From Candidatus Nitrosacidococcus tergens (lineage in GTDB: Bacteria; Pseudomonadota; Gammaproteobacteria; Nitrosococcales; Nitrosococcaceae): a stretch of 64,000 bases of DNA. This document shows positions 8,832 through 18,083 of this stretch, one piece after another. The DNA lies in NCBI RefSeq assembly GCF_902810445.1, contig NZ_LR778175.1:434001-498000 (forward strand), in the 5' to 3' direction. The position numbers and the translations under genes are program-made. Under the pieces are notes generated by a model. That model saw nothing but the letters and a program-made list of their open reading frames with translations. It was not told where the DNA came from and ran no database searches. Numbering within the stretch: the stretch's first letter is position 1; each line of letters opens with the position of its first letter.

Positions 8832-9602
8832 ATGCTGTTTATAAAATATTTAATAAGAAAATTAACTTTTTTCGCACTAAGAAAATTAGCTCTTCTTGCG
8901 GTGACTATGGCCACAGGGTTTATCGCTATAGAGTTGCTTACGAACCTTTACTCAATTACTCAAACTTATCCAGTTTCTCCAGAATGGGGGAAAATTACCA
9001 GAAGTGCTCAAAGAGATATTTACCACGGAACTGATAGGGGTAATCCGTATAATGTAGTATTTGGCCATGGAAGATATGGTAGTCCAATAAAACCCATTAC
9101 TAATATGACTTTATCTGAAGTAGCTCAGTTTGGTAGGGAGGTACTTATTCCTAATACCAAGGGAAGAATTAATGTAGTAGATAGTAAAGGTAGGCCTCTA
9201 GGTACTTCAGCAGTAGGTGCTTACCAGCTTATTCAATCAAATTTAGACAAAAAAAACTCAATTGCTGAAAGAGTTTTAAAGCCTGTCTATGGAGAAAATT
9301 GGCGAAGAGCTAAATTCACCCCTGAAATACAAGAACAACTAGCAAAAGCACTTTATGAAGCAAATAGGGCGAGTATGGACTTACACTTTATGTGGCGAGG
9401 GCTACCTAAGCTAGGGGTAGGGCGATTTTATAATATCCCATGGGAAAAAGCACGACTATATATCTTAAAAGGAGAGATTGGAAATAGACAATTTACTCAA
9501 AATAAAGAAATGTTAAAAAATATTCCCCCTATAGGGAATTTAAAAAAAATAGAGAATCACTCTCTGGCGAGTACTTTTCAGAATATATTAACTAAAGAAT
9601 AA
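8832..9602 (+). CDS. Membrane-anchored lysozyme/muramidase-like protein
   Basis: This 256-residue protein has an N-terminal basic segment and one transmembrane helix (about 14-40), then a periplasmic domain. Its pattern GNPYNVVFGHG, MTLSEVAQFG and SAVGAYQLIQSNL resembles the phage lambda R / GH104-like muramidase fold, where a Gly-x-Tyr-Gln motif lies in the active-site region. A function in cleaving or binding peptidoglycan is inferred. No phage genes surround it, so it may be a domesticated or stand-alone enzyme. The start at 8832 lacks a clear ribosome binding site. Family assignment is by pattern only. Confidence 0.5.
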   Translation: MLFIKYLIRKLTFFALRKLALLAVTMATGFIAIELLTNLYSITQTYPVSPEWGKITRSAQRDIYHGTDRGNPYNVVFGHGRYGSPIKPITNMTLSEVAQFGREVLIPNTKGRINVVDSKGRPLGTSAVGAYQLIQSNLDKKNSIAERVLKPVYGENWRRAKFTPEIQEQLAKALYEANRASMDLHFMWRGLPKLGVGRFYNIPWEKARLYILKGEIGNRQFTQNKEMLKNIPPIGNLKKIENHSLASTFQNILTKE

Positions 9603-9624
9603 ATATTAATTTAGACAAAAAGTA

Positions 9625-11058
9625 CTACTTCTTATTAATTTTCATTTTTACGATAAGTGAAACTTCATCTTGTTTAGGTACGGGAATGTGCCAAGAAATA
9701 CGATTAGCTATTTCTTGCTGATGAGAATAATTCTCAGAGAGAATTTCCCGAGAATCTAAATCTGGAATAAACTCTACCACTTTTACTGTAACGGGTTTGA
9801 TCTTCTGATTATGCAAGACAATTTCAGTGGTTTCAAAAATATAATCTTCTACTTTAGAGTCAATCCGCTGTTTTTTTGTAGCCGTAATATCAAAAGCATG
9901 ACCTAAATTTAAGGTAACTAAACTATTTTCTGACGTATGGTTTATTTGATCTTCACCAATAAATTGAAGATGACCTTCAGTATCTGGCTGATAAAATTGC
10001 ATAGCACCTGCAGGCAAGGGTATTCCTAGTCCTAATTTCTTACTATTTTTAAAATTAAAGTAGGAAGTCACAGGGAGTTTTTGAGCTGTGGTAGACTGAA
10101 AATCGTAAAATCGAGGAGAATCACTATGGATTTCATAACTGACATGTCCAGAAACTTTCTGGGTATCAAATAAAGGAATCTGTTTTGTTTGGTTATTTTT
10201 AAGGGTAATTATTTGAGGTAATGTATAAAGATGATAATCCGAAAGTGGCTCTTCTCGAGGGGAAATAGAATCTGTTTTAGCCAAGGCTAATATCCGCATT
10301 TGAGGTTTTTCATATTGGGTTGAAGCAGGTAAATGATGAATATCCCCAGCCATTAGCTGCACTTGAGCATCTAAATAGCTCATTCCAGATTGATTAGTAA
10401 TATTTGCTCTACTTATCAGCGTAAGCTGATCTCCTTCTTGATTTAACTGAGCAATGTAATTTGCATTCCAGTTTAAATGATGGGTTAAATAACTGAGTGC
10501 CGTGAGCTGTTTTTCAGTTTCTTTTGCATTAATACTGACCGTAAGAGTAGGATAACTCTTTAGTGTTTTTGGGATTCTTGGATAGATTAATTGATTTGGG
10601 AAAATACCTGTTTCTATATGCCCATCTTCAAAACTTAAAATGACCTCTTCATGATTATCACTAATTCCAAGTAGGACGGCCTCTCGCTTTTCAGTTTCAG
10701 AACTTTGAGAACCAATCACTCCTATCTTTTTACCTAGATAATGAAGTAATAAATTTTGCGTATGAAGCAAATTTGCTTCATAACTTTGTTCAATCACTTT
10801 AAATTTCTGTGACTGAGAAGGAATACTCACCAGTGTTGCCGATTCAGGTCGAATATTTGGACTAATATCCACAAAATTAAGGATATTGTTTCCCCTCTTT
10901 AAAGATATTTGTCGTTGATCCCTAATTAAAGCGAGATCCTTATTATAGATAGTGAGTGAGAGTTTTTGCCGATCCGTTTTAGTGACTTCCACGCTCTGCC
11001 CAGTTAAGCTTATAAATAAAGAAATTAAAAAAATAAAATATCTGATAGAAATTTTCAT
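9625..11058 (-). CDS. DUF4139 domain-containing secreted protein
   Basis: This is a 477-residue protein with an N-terminal signal peptide (MKISIRYFIFLISLFISLTG, cleavage near QSVEV). The mature part opens with LSLTIYNKDLALIRDQRQI and continues with beta-rich sequence characteristic of DUF4139 proteins. Biochemical function is unknown; many members are periplasmic or outer-surface proteins. It converges with the lysozyme-like gene (23 bp apart). Upstream, towards Hsp20, there is a shared strong hairpin terminator at 11090-11119, so it is likely transcribed from its own promoter. Confidence 0.75.
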   Translation of the reverse strand: MKISIRYFIFLISLFISLTGQSVEVTKTDRQKLSLTIYNKDLALIRDQRQISLKRGNNILNFVDISPNIRPESATLVSIPSQSQKFKVIEQSYEANLLHTQNLLLHYLGKKIGVIGSQSSETEKREAVLLGISDNHEEVILSFEDGHIETGIFPNQLIYPRIPKTLKSYPTLTVSINAKETEKQLTALSYLTHHLNWNANYIAQLNQEGDQLTLISRANITNQSGMSYLDAQVQLMAGDIHHLPASTQYEKPQMRILALAKTDSISPREEPLSDYHLYTLPQIITLKNNQTKQIPLFDTQKVSGHVSYEIHSDSPRFYDFQSTTAQKLPVTSYFNFKNSKKLGLGIPLPAGAMQFYQPDTEGHLQFIGEDQINHTSENSLVTLNLGHAFDITATKKQRIDSKVEDYIFETTEIVLHNQKIKPVTVKVVEFIPDLDSREILSENYSHQQEIANRISWHIPVPKQDEVSLIVKMKINKK

Positions 11059-11089
11059 CTTTATAAGTTTAACGGAAAAAACTCTAAAT

Positions 11090-11119
11090 AAAAAAATCCT
11101 TGGTCAAAAGACCAAGGAT
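11090..11119 (-). terminator. Rho-independent terminator of the Hsp20 gene
   Basis: A perfect 10-bp stem (ATCCTTGGTC / GACCAAGGAT, 11096-11105 and 11110-11119) with a 4-base loop is followed on the minus strand by a run of seven T. It lies 29 bp past the Hsp20 stop codon. Confidence 0.9.
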
Positions 11120-11147
11120 AAAAATGGGTGTTGTGGGTAGTTTATAT

Positions 11148-11597
11148 TTAAGCAGTGACTGCAATTTTACGCACTTGAGACTGTTGATTTTTTGGTATCA
11201 CCAACTCAAGTACTCCATTTTCAGAGCGAGCACTTACCTTTTCTATATCTACTGTATTAGGTAGGGTAAAGCGGCGCAAAAATGAACCGCTCGAACGCTC
11301 TGTGCGGTGGTAACCTTGTTGATTTTCAGTGTAGAACGTTTTACGTTGCCCTTTTAAAGTCAATACCCCATTATCTAGAGTGATTTCAATATCTTGAGGA
11401 TCCACACCAGGAATATCAGCGTAAATGACAAAACGGTCAGCATCTTCTCTTACATCTACTGCAGGTAACCAATCACCGCTGGCAAGTTCTGCACCATCTT
11501 GAGTGGATTGCCCCCAAGCAGGGCTAGCATCAAACAAGCGGTTTACTTCTCGTTGTAATTGATTCAAGGTGTGAAAAGGTGCATAATATCTGGACAT
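11148..11597 (-). CDS. Small heat shock protein, Hsp20/IbpA family
   Basis: This 149-residue alpha-crystallin-type chaperone has an N-terminal arm with LNQLQREVNRLFD and WLPAVDVREDADRFVI at the start of the alpha-crystallin domain. It also has DIEITLDNGVLTLKGQRK, FLRRFTLPNTVDIEKV and the C-terminal ENGVLELVIPK strand. Such proteins hold unfolding proteins in oligomeric assemblies in the cytoplasm until ATP-dependent chaperones refold them. The gene is bracketed by a sigma-32-type promoter (11676-11703) and a perfect terminator (11090-11119), so it is a single-gene heat-shock transcript. Confidence 0.95.
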   Translation of the reverse strand: MSRYYAPFHTLNQLQREVNRLFDASPAWGQSTQDGAELASGDWLPAVDVREDADRFVIYADIPGVDPQDIEITLDNGVLTLKGQRKTFYTENQQGYHRTERSSGSFLRRFTLPNTVDIEKVSARSENGVLELVIPKNQQSQVRKIAVTA

Positions 11598-11675
11598 ATT
11601 TCTCTTACTCCCATATCTAAAGTTATTTATCTAAGTTAAATACTTCTTGGGGTGGCAGCCCCTTCTTAGTTACAG

Positions 11676-11703
11676 ATATGGGGGTAGTTAAAATTATTTC
11701 AAG
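11676..11703 (-). promoter_or_regulatory. Sigma-32 (RpoH) promoter of the Hsp20 gene
   Basis: On the minus strand the sequence CTTGAAA (11703-11697) is followed after 13 bases by CCCCATAT (11683-11676). This matches the heat-shock sigma factor consensus (CTTGAAA, CCCCAT-T) in both boxes and spacing. The leader of about 70 nt contains a GGGG...CCCC hairpin and a TATTTA...TAAATA repeat before the ATG at 11597. Confidence 0.85.
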
Positions 11704-11708
11704 GGTTT

Positions 11709-13607
11709 TTATAGCTTATTTTTAATTTTTTCTATTTCCTCGCTTACTTCTAGCCAATCATCCTCCAATTCCGAATGCTTTTCATTTAGTTGTGCTTGTG
11801 TTATTAATAGTCCTTTTAGATATTCCTTTTGCTCAGAATCCTGATATATATTGGGATCAGCAAGTATTTGATTAAGCTCTTCCTGTTCCTTCATCAGCTT
11901 TTCTAATGATAATTCCAGAGCTTTTAATTTTTTTTGTAGCGGTTGCAGTGTAATTCGTTGATGAGCTTCTTCTCGTCTTTGATCCTTACGATTAATTAGG
12001 CTAACATTGCTTTTAGATTCATTTCCATTAGAATCCACAGATTTTCTGTTTAACCAATCTTGATAATCTTCCAAATTTCCATCAAATGGGCACACTCTAT
12101 GAGCTGATACCAGCCATAACCTATCTGTAGTGCTTCGCAGTAAATAGCGATTATGAGAAACAATTACCATTGCACCCTCAAACTCTTGCAAGGCATTAAT
12201 TAATGCCTGTTGCATCTCTAAATCTAAATGGTTCGTTGGCTCATCTAAAAGTAATAGATTAGGTCGTTGATAGACAATGAGTGCTAAAGCGAGCCTTGCT
12301 TTTTCTCCGCCAGAGAAGGATTGAATAGGCTGTAAGGCTTGATCTCCTTGGAAGTTGAAGCCGCCTAAAAAATTTCGCCCCTCTTTTTCTGATAAATTAG
12401 AATCTAGTTTTTTTAGGTGCTGTAGAGGGCTTTGCTGAAAATAAAGCTGTTCTAGTTGGTGTTGGGCAAAATAACCGATTTTTAAATCTTGTGCTTGAGT
12501 TAAAGTACCCGTTTTTGAGGCAAGCACCCCAGCAAGTAATTTAATTAACGTAGATTTTCCTGCTCCATTAGGACCCAGCAACCCAATCCGATCTCCGGGT
12601 ATCAGGTTAAAATTAACTTGAGCTAAAATTTCTTTTTGATCATAGCCTATAACGATTTGTCGTGAGTTTAGTAAAGGGGTAGGGAGTTTTTCTGGTGAAT
12701 AGAAAGTAAAAGTAAAAGGCGAATGGCTATAAATAGGGGCTAACTGCGCCATTCGCTCAAGTGCTTTAATTCGACTTTGTGCTTGGCGAGCTTTAGTCGC
12801 TTTTGCTCGAAATCTATCTACAAAACTTTGGATATGGGCAATATTTTTTTGTTGCTTCTCATAGTTTGCTTGCTGTTGCATCAGTTGAGCATTTCGCTGG
12901 GTTTCAAAGCTCTCGTAATTGCCTTGATAATAATTAATAGTATTTTGCTCAATATGGGCAATATGAGTGATGCTATGATCTAATAACTCCCGGTCGTGAG
13001 AAATAAGTAACAAGGTACCCGAATAATCCTTAAGCCAGCCTTCTAACCAAATCACTGCATCCAAATCTAAATGGTTAGTAGGCTCATCTAAAAGTAACAA
13101 ATCAGAACGGCACATTAATGCTTGGGCTAAATTAAGCCGCATCCGCCAACCTCCAGAAAAATGGGAGACAAGCTGAGATTCTTGATCTGGAGTAAATCCT
13201 AAGCCGTGCATGAGTTTTGCTGCTCTTGCTGTGGCAGTATAACCTCCAATGGATTCTATTTGCCCATGTAGATGCCCTTGTGCTTTACCGTCATTATTTT
13301 TTTCTGCCTCCAATAGCTTTTGCTGTAAATCCTGAAGTTCCTGATCTCCCTCCAATACATACTCCAAAGCAGGGGTTGCCACTTGAGGAGTTTCTTGAGC
13401 TACATGGGCCAATACCCACTGAGGTGGATAAGTTAGAGCACCTTGATCAGATTGTAAATGACCTAAAATTAAACTAAAAAGACTAGATTTACCACAACCA
13501 TTGGCACCAATGAGTCCTACTTTCTGCCCGGGATGAATGGTTAAATTGACTTGTTCAAAAAGGAGCTTTTGCCCTTGTCGTAAAGCAATATTTTGCAGCT
13601 GTAACAT
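11709..13607 (-). CDS. ABC-F ATPase, YheS/Uup-like
   Basis: This soluble protein has two ABC cassettes in tandem and no membrane segments. Cassette 1 has Walker A GANGCGKSSL and signature SGGWRMRL. Cassette 2 has GPNGAGKSTL and SGGEKARLALAL, and each has LLLDEPTNHLDL. The linker carries the ABC-F type charged helices, and a C-terminal coiled coil (EKLMKEQEELNQIL) ends the protein, as in YheS. ABC-F proteins act on ribosomes (family knowledge). I take the ATG at 13607 (MLQLQNIAL) as the start, giving 632 residues. A longer reading from 13712 would include a tandem 24-bp repeat and looks non-coding. Confidence 0.92.
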   Translation of the reverse strand: MLQLQNIALRQGQKLLFEQVNLTIHPGQKVGLIGANGCGKSSLFSLILGHLQSDQGALTYPPQWVLAHVAQETPQVATPALEYVLEGDQELQDLQQKLLEAEKNNDGKAQGHLHGQIESIGGYTATARAAKLMHGLGFTPDQESQLVSHFSGGWRMRLNLAQALMCRSDLLLLDEPTNHLDLDAVIWLEGWLKDYSGTLLLISHDRELLDHSITHIAHIEQNTINYYQGNYESFETQRNAQLMQQQANYEKQQKNIAHIQSFVDRFRAKATKARQAQSRIKALERMAQLAPIYSHSPFTFTFYSPEKLPTPLLNSRQIVIGYDQKEILAQVNFNLIPGDRIGLLGPNGAGKSTLIKLLAGVLASKTGTLTQAQDLKIGYFAQHQLEQLYFQQSPLQHLKKLDSNLSEKEGRNFLGGFNFQGDQALQPIQSFSGGEKARLALALIVYQRPNLLLLDEPTNHLDLEMQQALINALQEFEGAMVIVSHNRYLLRSTTDRLWLVSAHRVCPFDGNLEDYQDWLNRKSVDSNGNESKSNVSLINRKDQRREEAHQRITLQPLQKKLKALELSLEKLMKEQEELNQILADPNIYQDSEQKEYLKGLLITQAQLNEKHSELEDDWLEVSEEIEKIKNKL

Positions 13608-13621
13608 AAAAATAAAATTGG

Positions 13622-13669
13622 GATGAATGGAAGCCTTATTAATATGATGAATGGAAGCCTTATTAATAT
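13622..13669. repeat. Two tandem copies of a 24-bp sequence
   Basis: The unit GATGAATGGAAGCCTTATTA plus ATAT occurs at 13622-13645 and again directly at 13646-13669. It lies between the divergent ABC-F and msrB genes, about 15-60 bp upstream of the ABC-F start codon. The identity suggests a recent slippage duplication. Confidence 0.9.
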
Positions 13670-13711
13670 AATGAGTTAAGATACCACCATCAGCAAAAAA
13701 AGAGAGAATCA

Positions 13712-14113
13712 ATGGCAGATAAAATTGTTAAATCTAAGGATCAATGGCAAGCGCAGCTCACTCCAGAACAATATGGAATTACCCGAGAAAAAGCTACTGA
13801 ACCCCCATTTACCGGTAAATATTATCATCATCATAAGCAGGGAACCTATCATTGTATTTGCTGTGGCAATCCCTTATTTAGCTCAGAGCAAAAATATGAA
13901 TCAGGTAGTGGTTGGCCTAGCTTTTGGGATCCTATTCATACTACTGCTGTAACCGAGCATACGGATCATAGCCATGGAATGAGGCGAGTAGAGGTAGTCT
14001 GTACCCGTTGCGATTCCCACTTAGGTCATGTGTTTAACGATGGTCCTGATCCGACCGGATTAAGATATTGCATTAACTCCGCTTCCTTAGATTTTAAAGC
14101 CGATTCTAAGTGA
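13712..14113 (+). CDS. msrB: Peptide-methionine (R)-S-oxide reductase
   Basis: This 133-residue MsrB repairs methionine-R-sulfoxide in proteins using thioredoxin. The zinc site is complete: two CxxC motifs (CICCGNPLF and VCTRCDSHLGHVF). The catalytic cysteine is in RYCINSASL near the C-terminus, and YESGSGWPSFWDP gives the usual tryptophan pocket. No signal peptide, so cytoplasmic. Its TGA stop overlaps the GTG start of apbE (GTGA), so the two are probably translated together. Confidence 0.96.
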   Translation: MADKIVKSKDQWQAQLTPEQYGITREKATEPPFTGKYYHHHKQGTYHCICCGNPLFSSEQKYESGSGWPSFWDPIHTTAVTEHTDHSHGMRRVEVVCTRCDSHLGHVFNDGPDPTGLRYCINSASLDFKADSK

Positions 14114-15135
14114 ATTTTATTTCTACCCTAGCCATACTTGTTCTTTTAAATGGACTGATCGGCTGTACCCAAGATTCTAAGAATCATCTGATTCAGTTTA
14201 ACGGATCCACTATGGGCACGCGCTACACCATAAAAATCATTGATCTACCTTCCAACCTTAATCCTGATACTCTAGCTAAAGAAATTACTCAGCAGTTGAA
14301 ATCAATCAATCATCTGTTATCTACTTACCAAGCTGATTCTGAACTCTCCCAATTTAATCAGAATCCAAGCACAGATTGGATTTCGGTATCTTCTCCCTTA
14401 GTGACTGTGATTCAAAAAGCTCAAGAAATTAGCGCACTTACCCAAGGAGCATTTGATATTACCGTAGGTGTTTTAGTGAATCTGTGGGGATTTGGTCCCC
14501 ATCTTTATCAACCCTCTATTCCTACCCCGGCACAAATTCAAGCTGCAAAGCAAAAAGTAAACTTTGAACTACTGGATATTAGGGATTCTCCTCCTGCCTT
14601 AAAAAAAGAGCAAGGAGATATGTATCTTGATCTTTCAGGAATTGGCAAAGGCTATGGGGTAGATCAAATTGCAGAATTATTAGCATCTAAAAATATCCAT
14701 AATTACCTGGTAGATATTGGGGGAGAAGAACGAATCAAGGGGCATAATAGCAAAGATCAGCCTTGGAAAATTGCCATTCAACAACCTAGAGCAGGGATAC
14801 CTAAAGCTGCTTACACCCTTGAACGCACCTCAGGGGCTATTGCAACTTCTGGAGATTATCAAAATTATTTTGACTACAAAGATAATCGCTATGGGCATAT
14901 TATTAACCCTAAAACCGGTTGGCCTACTCCTTATCAATCCGCTTCAGTGACTGTGCTTAGCACTACCGCTATGGAAGCTGATGCACTTGCTACCGGGCTT
15001 TATGTCTTAGGAATAGACAAAGCCATTGCTCTTGCCGAGCAATCTCAGATTCCAGCCTTATTTATCATCCAATCAGAACAGGGGATTCAGAAACAAGCGA
15101 GTAGTTATTTTCCCTATAATAAAATATTAAAATAA
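14110..15135 (+). CDS. apbE: FAD:protein FMN transferase (lipoprotein form)
   Basis: This 341-residue protein starts with GTG at 14110. Its short signal peptide ends in a lipobox (LIGC), so it should be anchored in the inner or outer membrane facing the periplasm. ApbE motifs include GSTMGTRYTIKI, FDITVGVLVNLWGFGP, LDLSGIGKGYGVDQI, YLVDIGGE, GAIATSGDYQNYF and HIINPKTGWP. The family attaches FMN through a phosphoester to Thr/Ser of target proteins such as NqrC and RnfG. No such target is encoded next to it. It is the classic secreted type, in contrast to the second ApbE at 51193. Confidence 0.93.
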   Translation: MNFISTLAILVLLNGLIGCTQDSKNHLIQFNGSTMGTRYTIKIIDLPSNLNPDTLAKEITQQLKSINHLLSTYQADSELSQFNQNPSTDWISVSSPLVTVIQKAQEISALTQGAFDITVGVLVNLWGFGPHLYQPSIPTPAQIQAAKQKVNFELLDIRDSPPALKKEQGDMYLDLSGIGKGYGVDQIAELLASKNIHNYLVDIGGEERIKGHNSKDQPWKIAIQQPRAGIPKAAYTLERTSGAIATSGDYQNYFDYKDNRYGHIINPKTGWPTPYQSASVTVLSTTAMEADALATGLYVLGIDKAIALAEQSQIPALFIIQSEQGIQKQASSYFPYNKILK

Positions 15136-15171
15136 TAAGAAAGTGCTCAATATTTTAATGAATAAAAGATT

Positions 15172-16233
15172 GTGAGTATCGGTAAACCTATAAATTATCT
15201 CACTATTAAGGGGTTTAAATCCATCAAATCCCTTGAGCAATTTAAGTTAAATAATCTTAATGTGCTGATTGGTGCTAATGGGGCAGGGAAAAGTAATTTT
15301 GTTTCATACTTTCATATGCTGAGAGAAATGATTGATGGACGGCTACAAGTATGGATAAGTAAACAAGGATCTGCAGATCGGATTTTAAACTTTGGTATTA
15401 AAGAAACTAGCGAATTGGAATCATTGATTAAGTTTGGTTGAAATAGTTATCAATTTAAGCTAGAATCAACAACAGAAGGTAGCTTCCATTTTATTAGCGA
15501 ACAATACTTTTTTAGTGGTGACAGTGGTAAAAAATCATACTCATTAGGCTCTAGCCATAAAGAGTCAAAACTAAAAGAAGAATTAGCTAAAAATATTGGC
15601 GTAGCTAGTTATTGTTATTATTCTATTTCAAACTGGAGAGTATTTCATTTTCATGATATCAGCAGTACTGCTGGGGTAAGGCGTGATTGTGCAGTACATG
15701 ATAATGAATATCTACGTTCTAATGCGGCCAACCTTGCCGCTTACCTTTATCGACTTTCTAAAGAATACCCTGAAACTTTAGATCAGATTTGCAAAGTTAT
15801 CCGCCTTGCACTTCCTTTTTTTGATAATTTTATTTTTAAGCCAGAAGAAAAAGAAACAGGAGAAGCGTTTATTTGGCTATTTTGGAAACAAAAAAACAGT
15901 GATTACCCATTTCATCCTAGCCAACTCTCTGATGGCTCAATTCGTTTTATTTGTTTAGTCACTGCATTATTCCAACCCAATCCTCCAGCTACCATTATTC
16001 TTGACGAGCCTGAATTAGGCCTGCACCCCTATGCAATCGCATTATTGGATTCTCTTTTAAAATCAGCAGCTACCAGAATGCAACTTATTGTTTCCACTCA
16101 ATCTGTCTCTTTAATCAATGAATGCTCTATTGATGATTTGATTGTGGTGGAGCGAGAAAAAGACGGTAGCATATTTAAGCGATGCAAAGAAGTGGATTTT
16201 AAAATTTGGCTTGAAGAATATTCCGTTAAATAG
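15172..16233 (+). pseudogene. AAA/OLD-like ATPase interrupted by one in-frame TGA
   Basis: From a GTG at 15172 the same frame stays readable to the TAA at 16231-16233 (353 codons), except for a single TGA at 15439-15441, where tryptophan (TGG) would be natural (FG-W-NSYQF). Both halves belong to one protein. The N-terminal part has LTIKGFKSIKSLEQF and Walker A GANGAGKSN. The C-terminal part has the signature-like QLSDGSIRFICL, Walker B ATIILDEPELGLHP and the family histidine/switch region LIVSTQSVSLINE. This is the AAA_21/OLD-like SMC-type ATPase group, frequent in phage defence. Most likely a recent nonsense mutation; recoding is the alternative. Confidence 0.8.
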
Positions 16234-16289
16234 ATATACTTGCTACTAGTGATGATTTTTATCCCTTTTTCCTTCCTCCGATCGCTAAC

Positions 16290-16567
16290 CGTTTAAATCT
16301 ACTTGTATCCTTTTATAAGATGCTAAATCCCCGTCTTGAATTCCTTAACTAATTGCTACGGGAATATTGGGTTTATAGTAAAGAATATAATCGGCACTTT
16401 TTTGCTTGCTACAAGTAGTTAAATTACATTCGAACATAAGTACGTCCATCAGTAAAACTGAGTTCTTCTCGAATTTATTTTTGTACATCTCAGCCTGATT
16501 CAATAAGTGCTGGAGTAATAAATTTGGTACAAATATCTCGTTCGGATAATTCTTTTTTATTGGTCAT
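16290..16567 (-). pseudogene. Remnant of a type I restriction subunit R (HsdR) N-terminus
   Basis: The minus strand from an ATG at 16567 encodes MTNKKELSERDICTKFITPA, then LIESG, stop, DVQK, stop, IREELSFTDGRTYVR. After a frameshift it continues as SADYILYYKPNIPVAI, and then dissolves. This is the recognisable beginning of EcoKI/EcoR124-like HsdR proteins (AGWD, IREEVSFTDGRIYVRG, ADYILYYKPNIPIAI). Several stops and at least one frameshift show that it is dead. No hsdM or hsdS is near. The rest of 16234-16681 shows nothing further that I can identify. Confidence 0.75.
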
Positions 16568-16681
16568 GGGGAGTCTAAACTTATTGGTAGATGTAATTAA
16601 TTACACAATATCAAATTACTAAGGAAACATTCTCTTCTTTTAGAAGATATAAATTTTTCATATCTCAGCTAGGAAATACTT

Positions 16682-18031
16682 ATGGAAGTCCTTGATCAAA
16701 TCCAAACAATTATTATTGTCATGATGGAAAACCGTTCCTTTGATAATGTATTGGGGCACTTAAGTATGCCTTTATATGGTAATCGAAAAGATGTCAATGG
16801 TTTAGTCAATATTGAGACAAACGCTAGCTATATTAACTTTTTAGATAAGCAAGCATATCGACCTTTTCATTTACAAGATGGTCCTTTACCTTATGATTTA
16901 CCTCATAGTAGATCAATGGTAGCTACACAGCTTGCAAAAAAAGGGAATACATTTACTATGAGTGGTTTTGTTGAGGCTTATTATTTGCAAACAAAAAGCA
17001 AAATTGAAACCCCTCCCCCTATGGGGTTTCTCTCTCCGATGGATACGCCTATGTCTAGTTTTCTTGCTAATCAATATGCAGTGTGTGATAACTGGTTTGC
17101 ACCCGTACCTGCAGATACTCAGCCTAATCGATCAGTGGCCTATAGTGGTTATGCCACGGTGGATGATACCAAACCTCGCCCTATTCCTATTGTTCCCGGA
17201 AGTTTTATTTTTGATTGGCTTGATGAACATCATGTCAGTTGGCGTGTTTACCATAGTGGGTTTTCTTTTTTTACTTTATTTGATCGATTTGATGATGTGC
17301 TCGGACCAAATTTTCATAGTTTTAAGGATTTACCAACAGATTGGGGAGAAGAATCTTTAGAAAAGATGCCGCAAGTTGTTTTTATTGAACCATCTTATAC
17401 AGATTCGCCTATTCATTTTGGTTGGATTCCTAGTGATAACCACCCACCTACCCCAATAGGACCTGGAGAGCACTTCCTTAGGGAGGTTTATAGTGCTTTA
17501 GTTCACAACCAAGAAAAATGGCAGCGATCTTTATTAATTGTTGTTTACGATGAGCATGGGGGATTTTTTGATCATGTTTTACCAAATATGATTTCTTCTC
17601 CAGTACCTGCTGAATCTCTTTATGCTAACGCTTTTGAAAGTACCGGTCCTAGGGTTCCAGCTCTGTTTGCCTCTCCATGGATTGCACCTCATAAAGTCTG
17701 TAATAGTTTAATGGATCACACTTCCATATTGCAGTTATTATCAGAAAAGTTTGCAAGCTCTCCAGACTATAATGATGAAGTGAAACGACGTAGGGAATTA
17801 GGAATACAAAGTGCATCTCAGGTATTTACTTCAGATCTTATTTCTCCGAGAGTGGATATTTCGCCACCACCCCAAGATACGATTCATAAATCATCTTTAA
17901 TAGCACCTACAATGAGTCCTAATACGGATAGTCAACATACTTTTTTCTCAGCAGCTAAAAGATTATCAGATTATGATTATCAACGAGCGATTAAAAAATT
18001 TCCTGGGCTCTCTTATTTGAAAAATTTGTAA
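16682..18031 (+). CDS. Phosphoesterase family protein (phospholipase C / acid phosphatase type)
   Basis: This 449-residue enzyme of the alkaline-phosphatase superfamily is of the non-haemolytic phospholipase C and AcpA type. Metal and nucleophile motif VMMENRSFDNVLGHL is at residues 12-27. PVPADTQPNRSVAYSG, VYDEHGGFFDHVLP and SPWIAPHKV-x-MDHTSILQLL complete the active site. It hydrolyses phosphate mono- or diesters. The substrate (phospholipid or organic phosphate) is not determined by the sequence. Unlike secreted members it has no N-terminal signal peptide or Tat motif. It is followed 52 bp later by a HAD-like gene on the same strand. Confidence 0.88.
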   Translation: MEVLDQIQTIIIVMMENRSFDNVLGHLSMPLYGNRKDVNGLVNIETNASYINFLDKQAYRPFHLQDGPLPYDLPHSRSMVATQLAKKGNTFTMSGFVEAYYLQTKSKIETPPPMGFLSPMDTPMSSFLANQYAVCDNWFAPVPADTQPNRSVAYSGYATVDDTKPRPIPIVPGSFIFDWLDEHHVSWRVYHSGFSFFTLFDRFDDVLGPNFHSFKDLPTDWGEESLEKMPQVVFIEPSYTDSPIHFGWIPSDNHPPTPIGPGEHFLREVYSALVHNQEKWQRSLLIVVYDEHGGFFDHVLPNMISSPVPAESLYANAFESTGPRVPALFASPWIAPHKVCNSLMDHTSILQLLSEKFASSPDYNDEVKRRRELGIQSASQVFTSDLISPRVDISPPPQDTIHKSSLIAPTMSPNTDSQHTFFSAAKRLSDYDYQRAIKKFPGLSYLKNL

Positions 18032-18083
18032 AATAGTTAATTCTTTAAGCAGTTCATCCAAATATTGATTTTAAAAACGTTTA

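Noticed and set aside
13608..13712. 35-residue N-terminal extension of the ABC-F protein
   Set aside because: Encoded by a tandem 24-bp repeat and intergenic DNA; the family starts at MLQLQNIAL.
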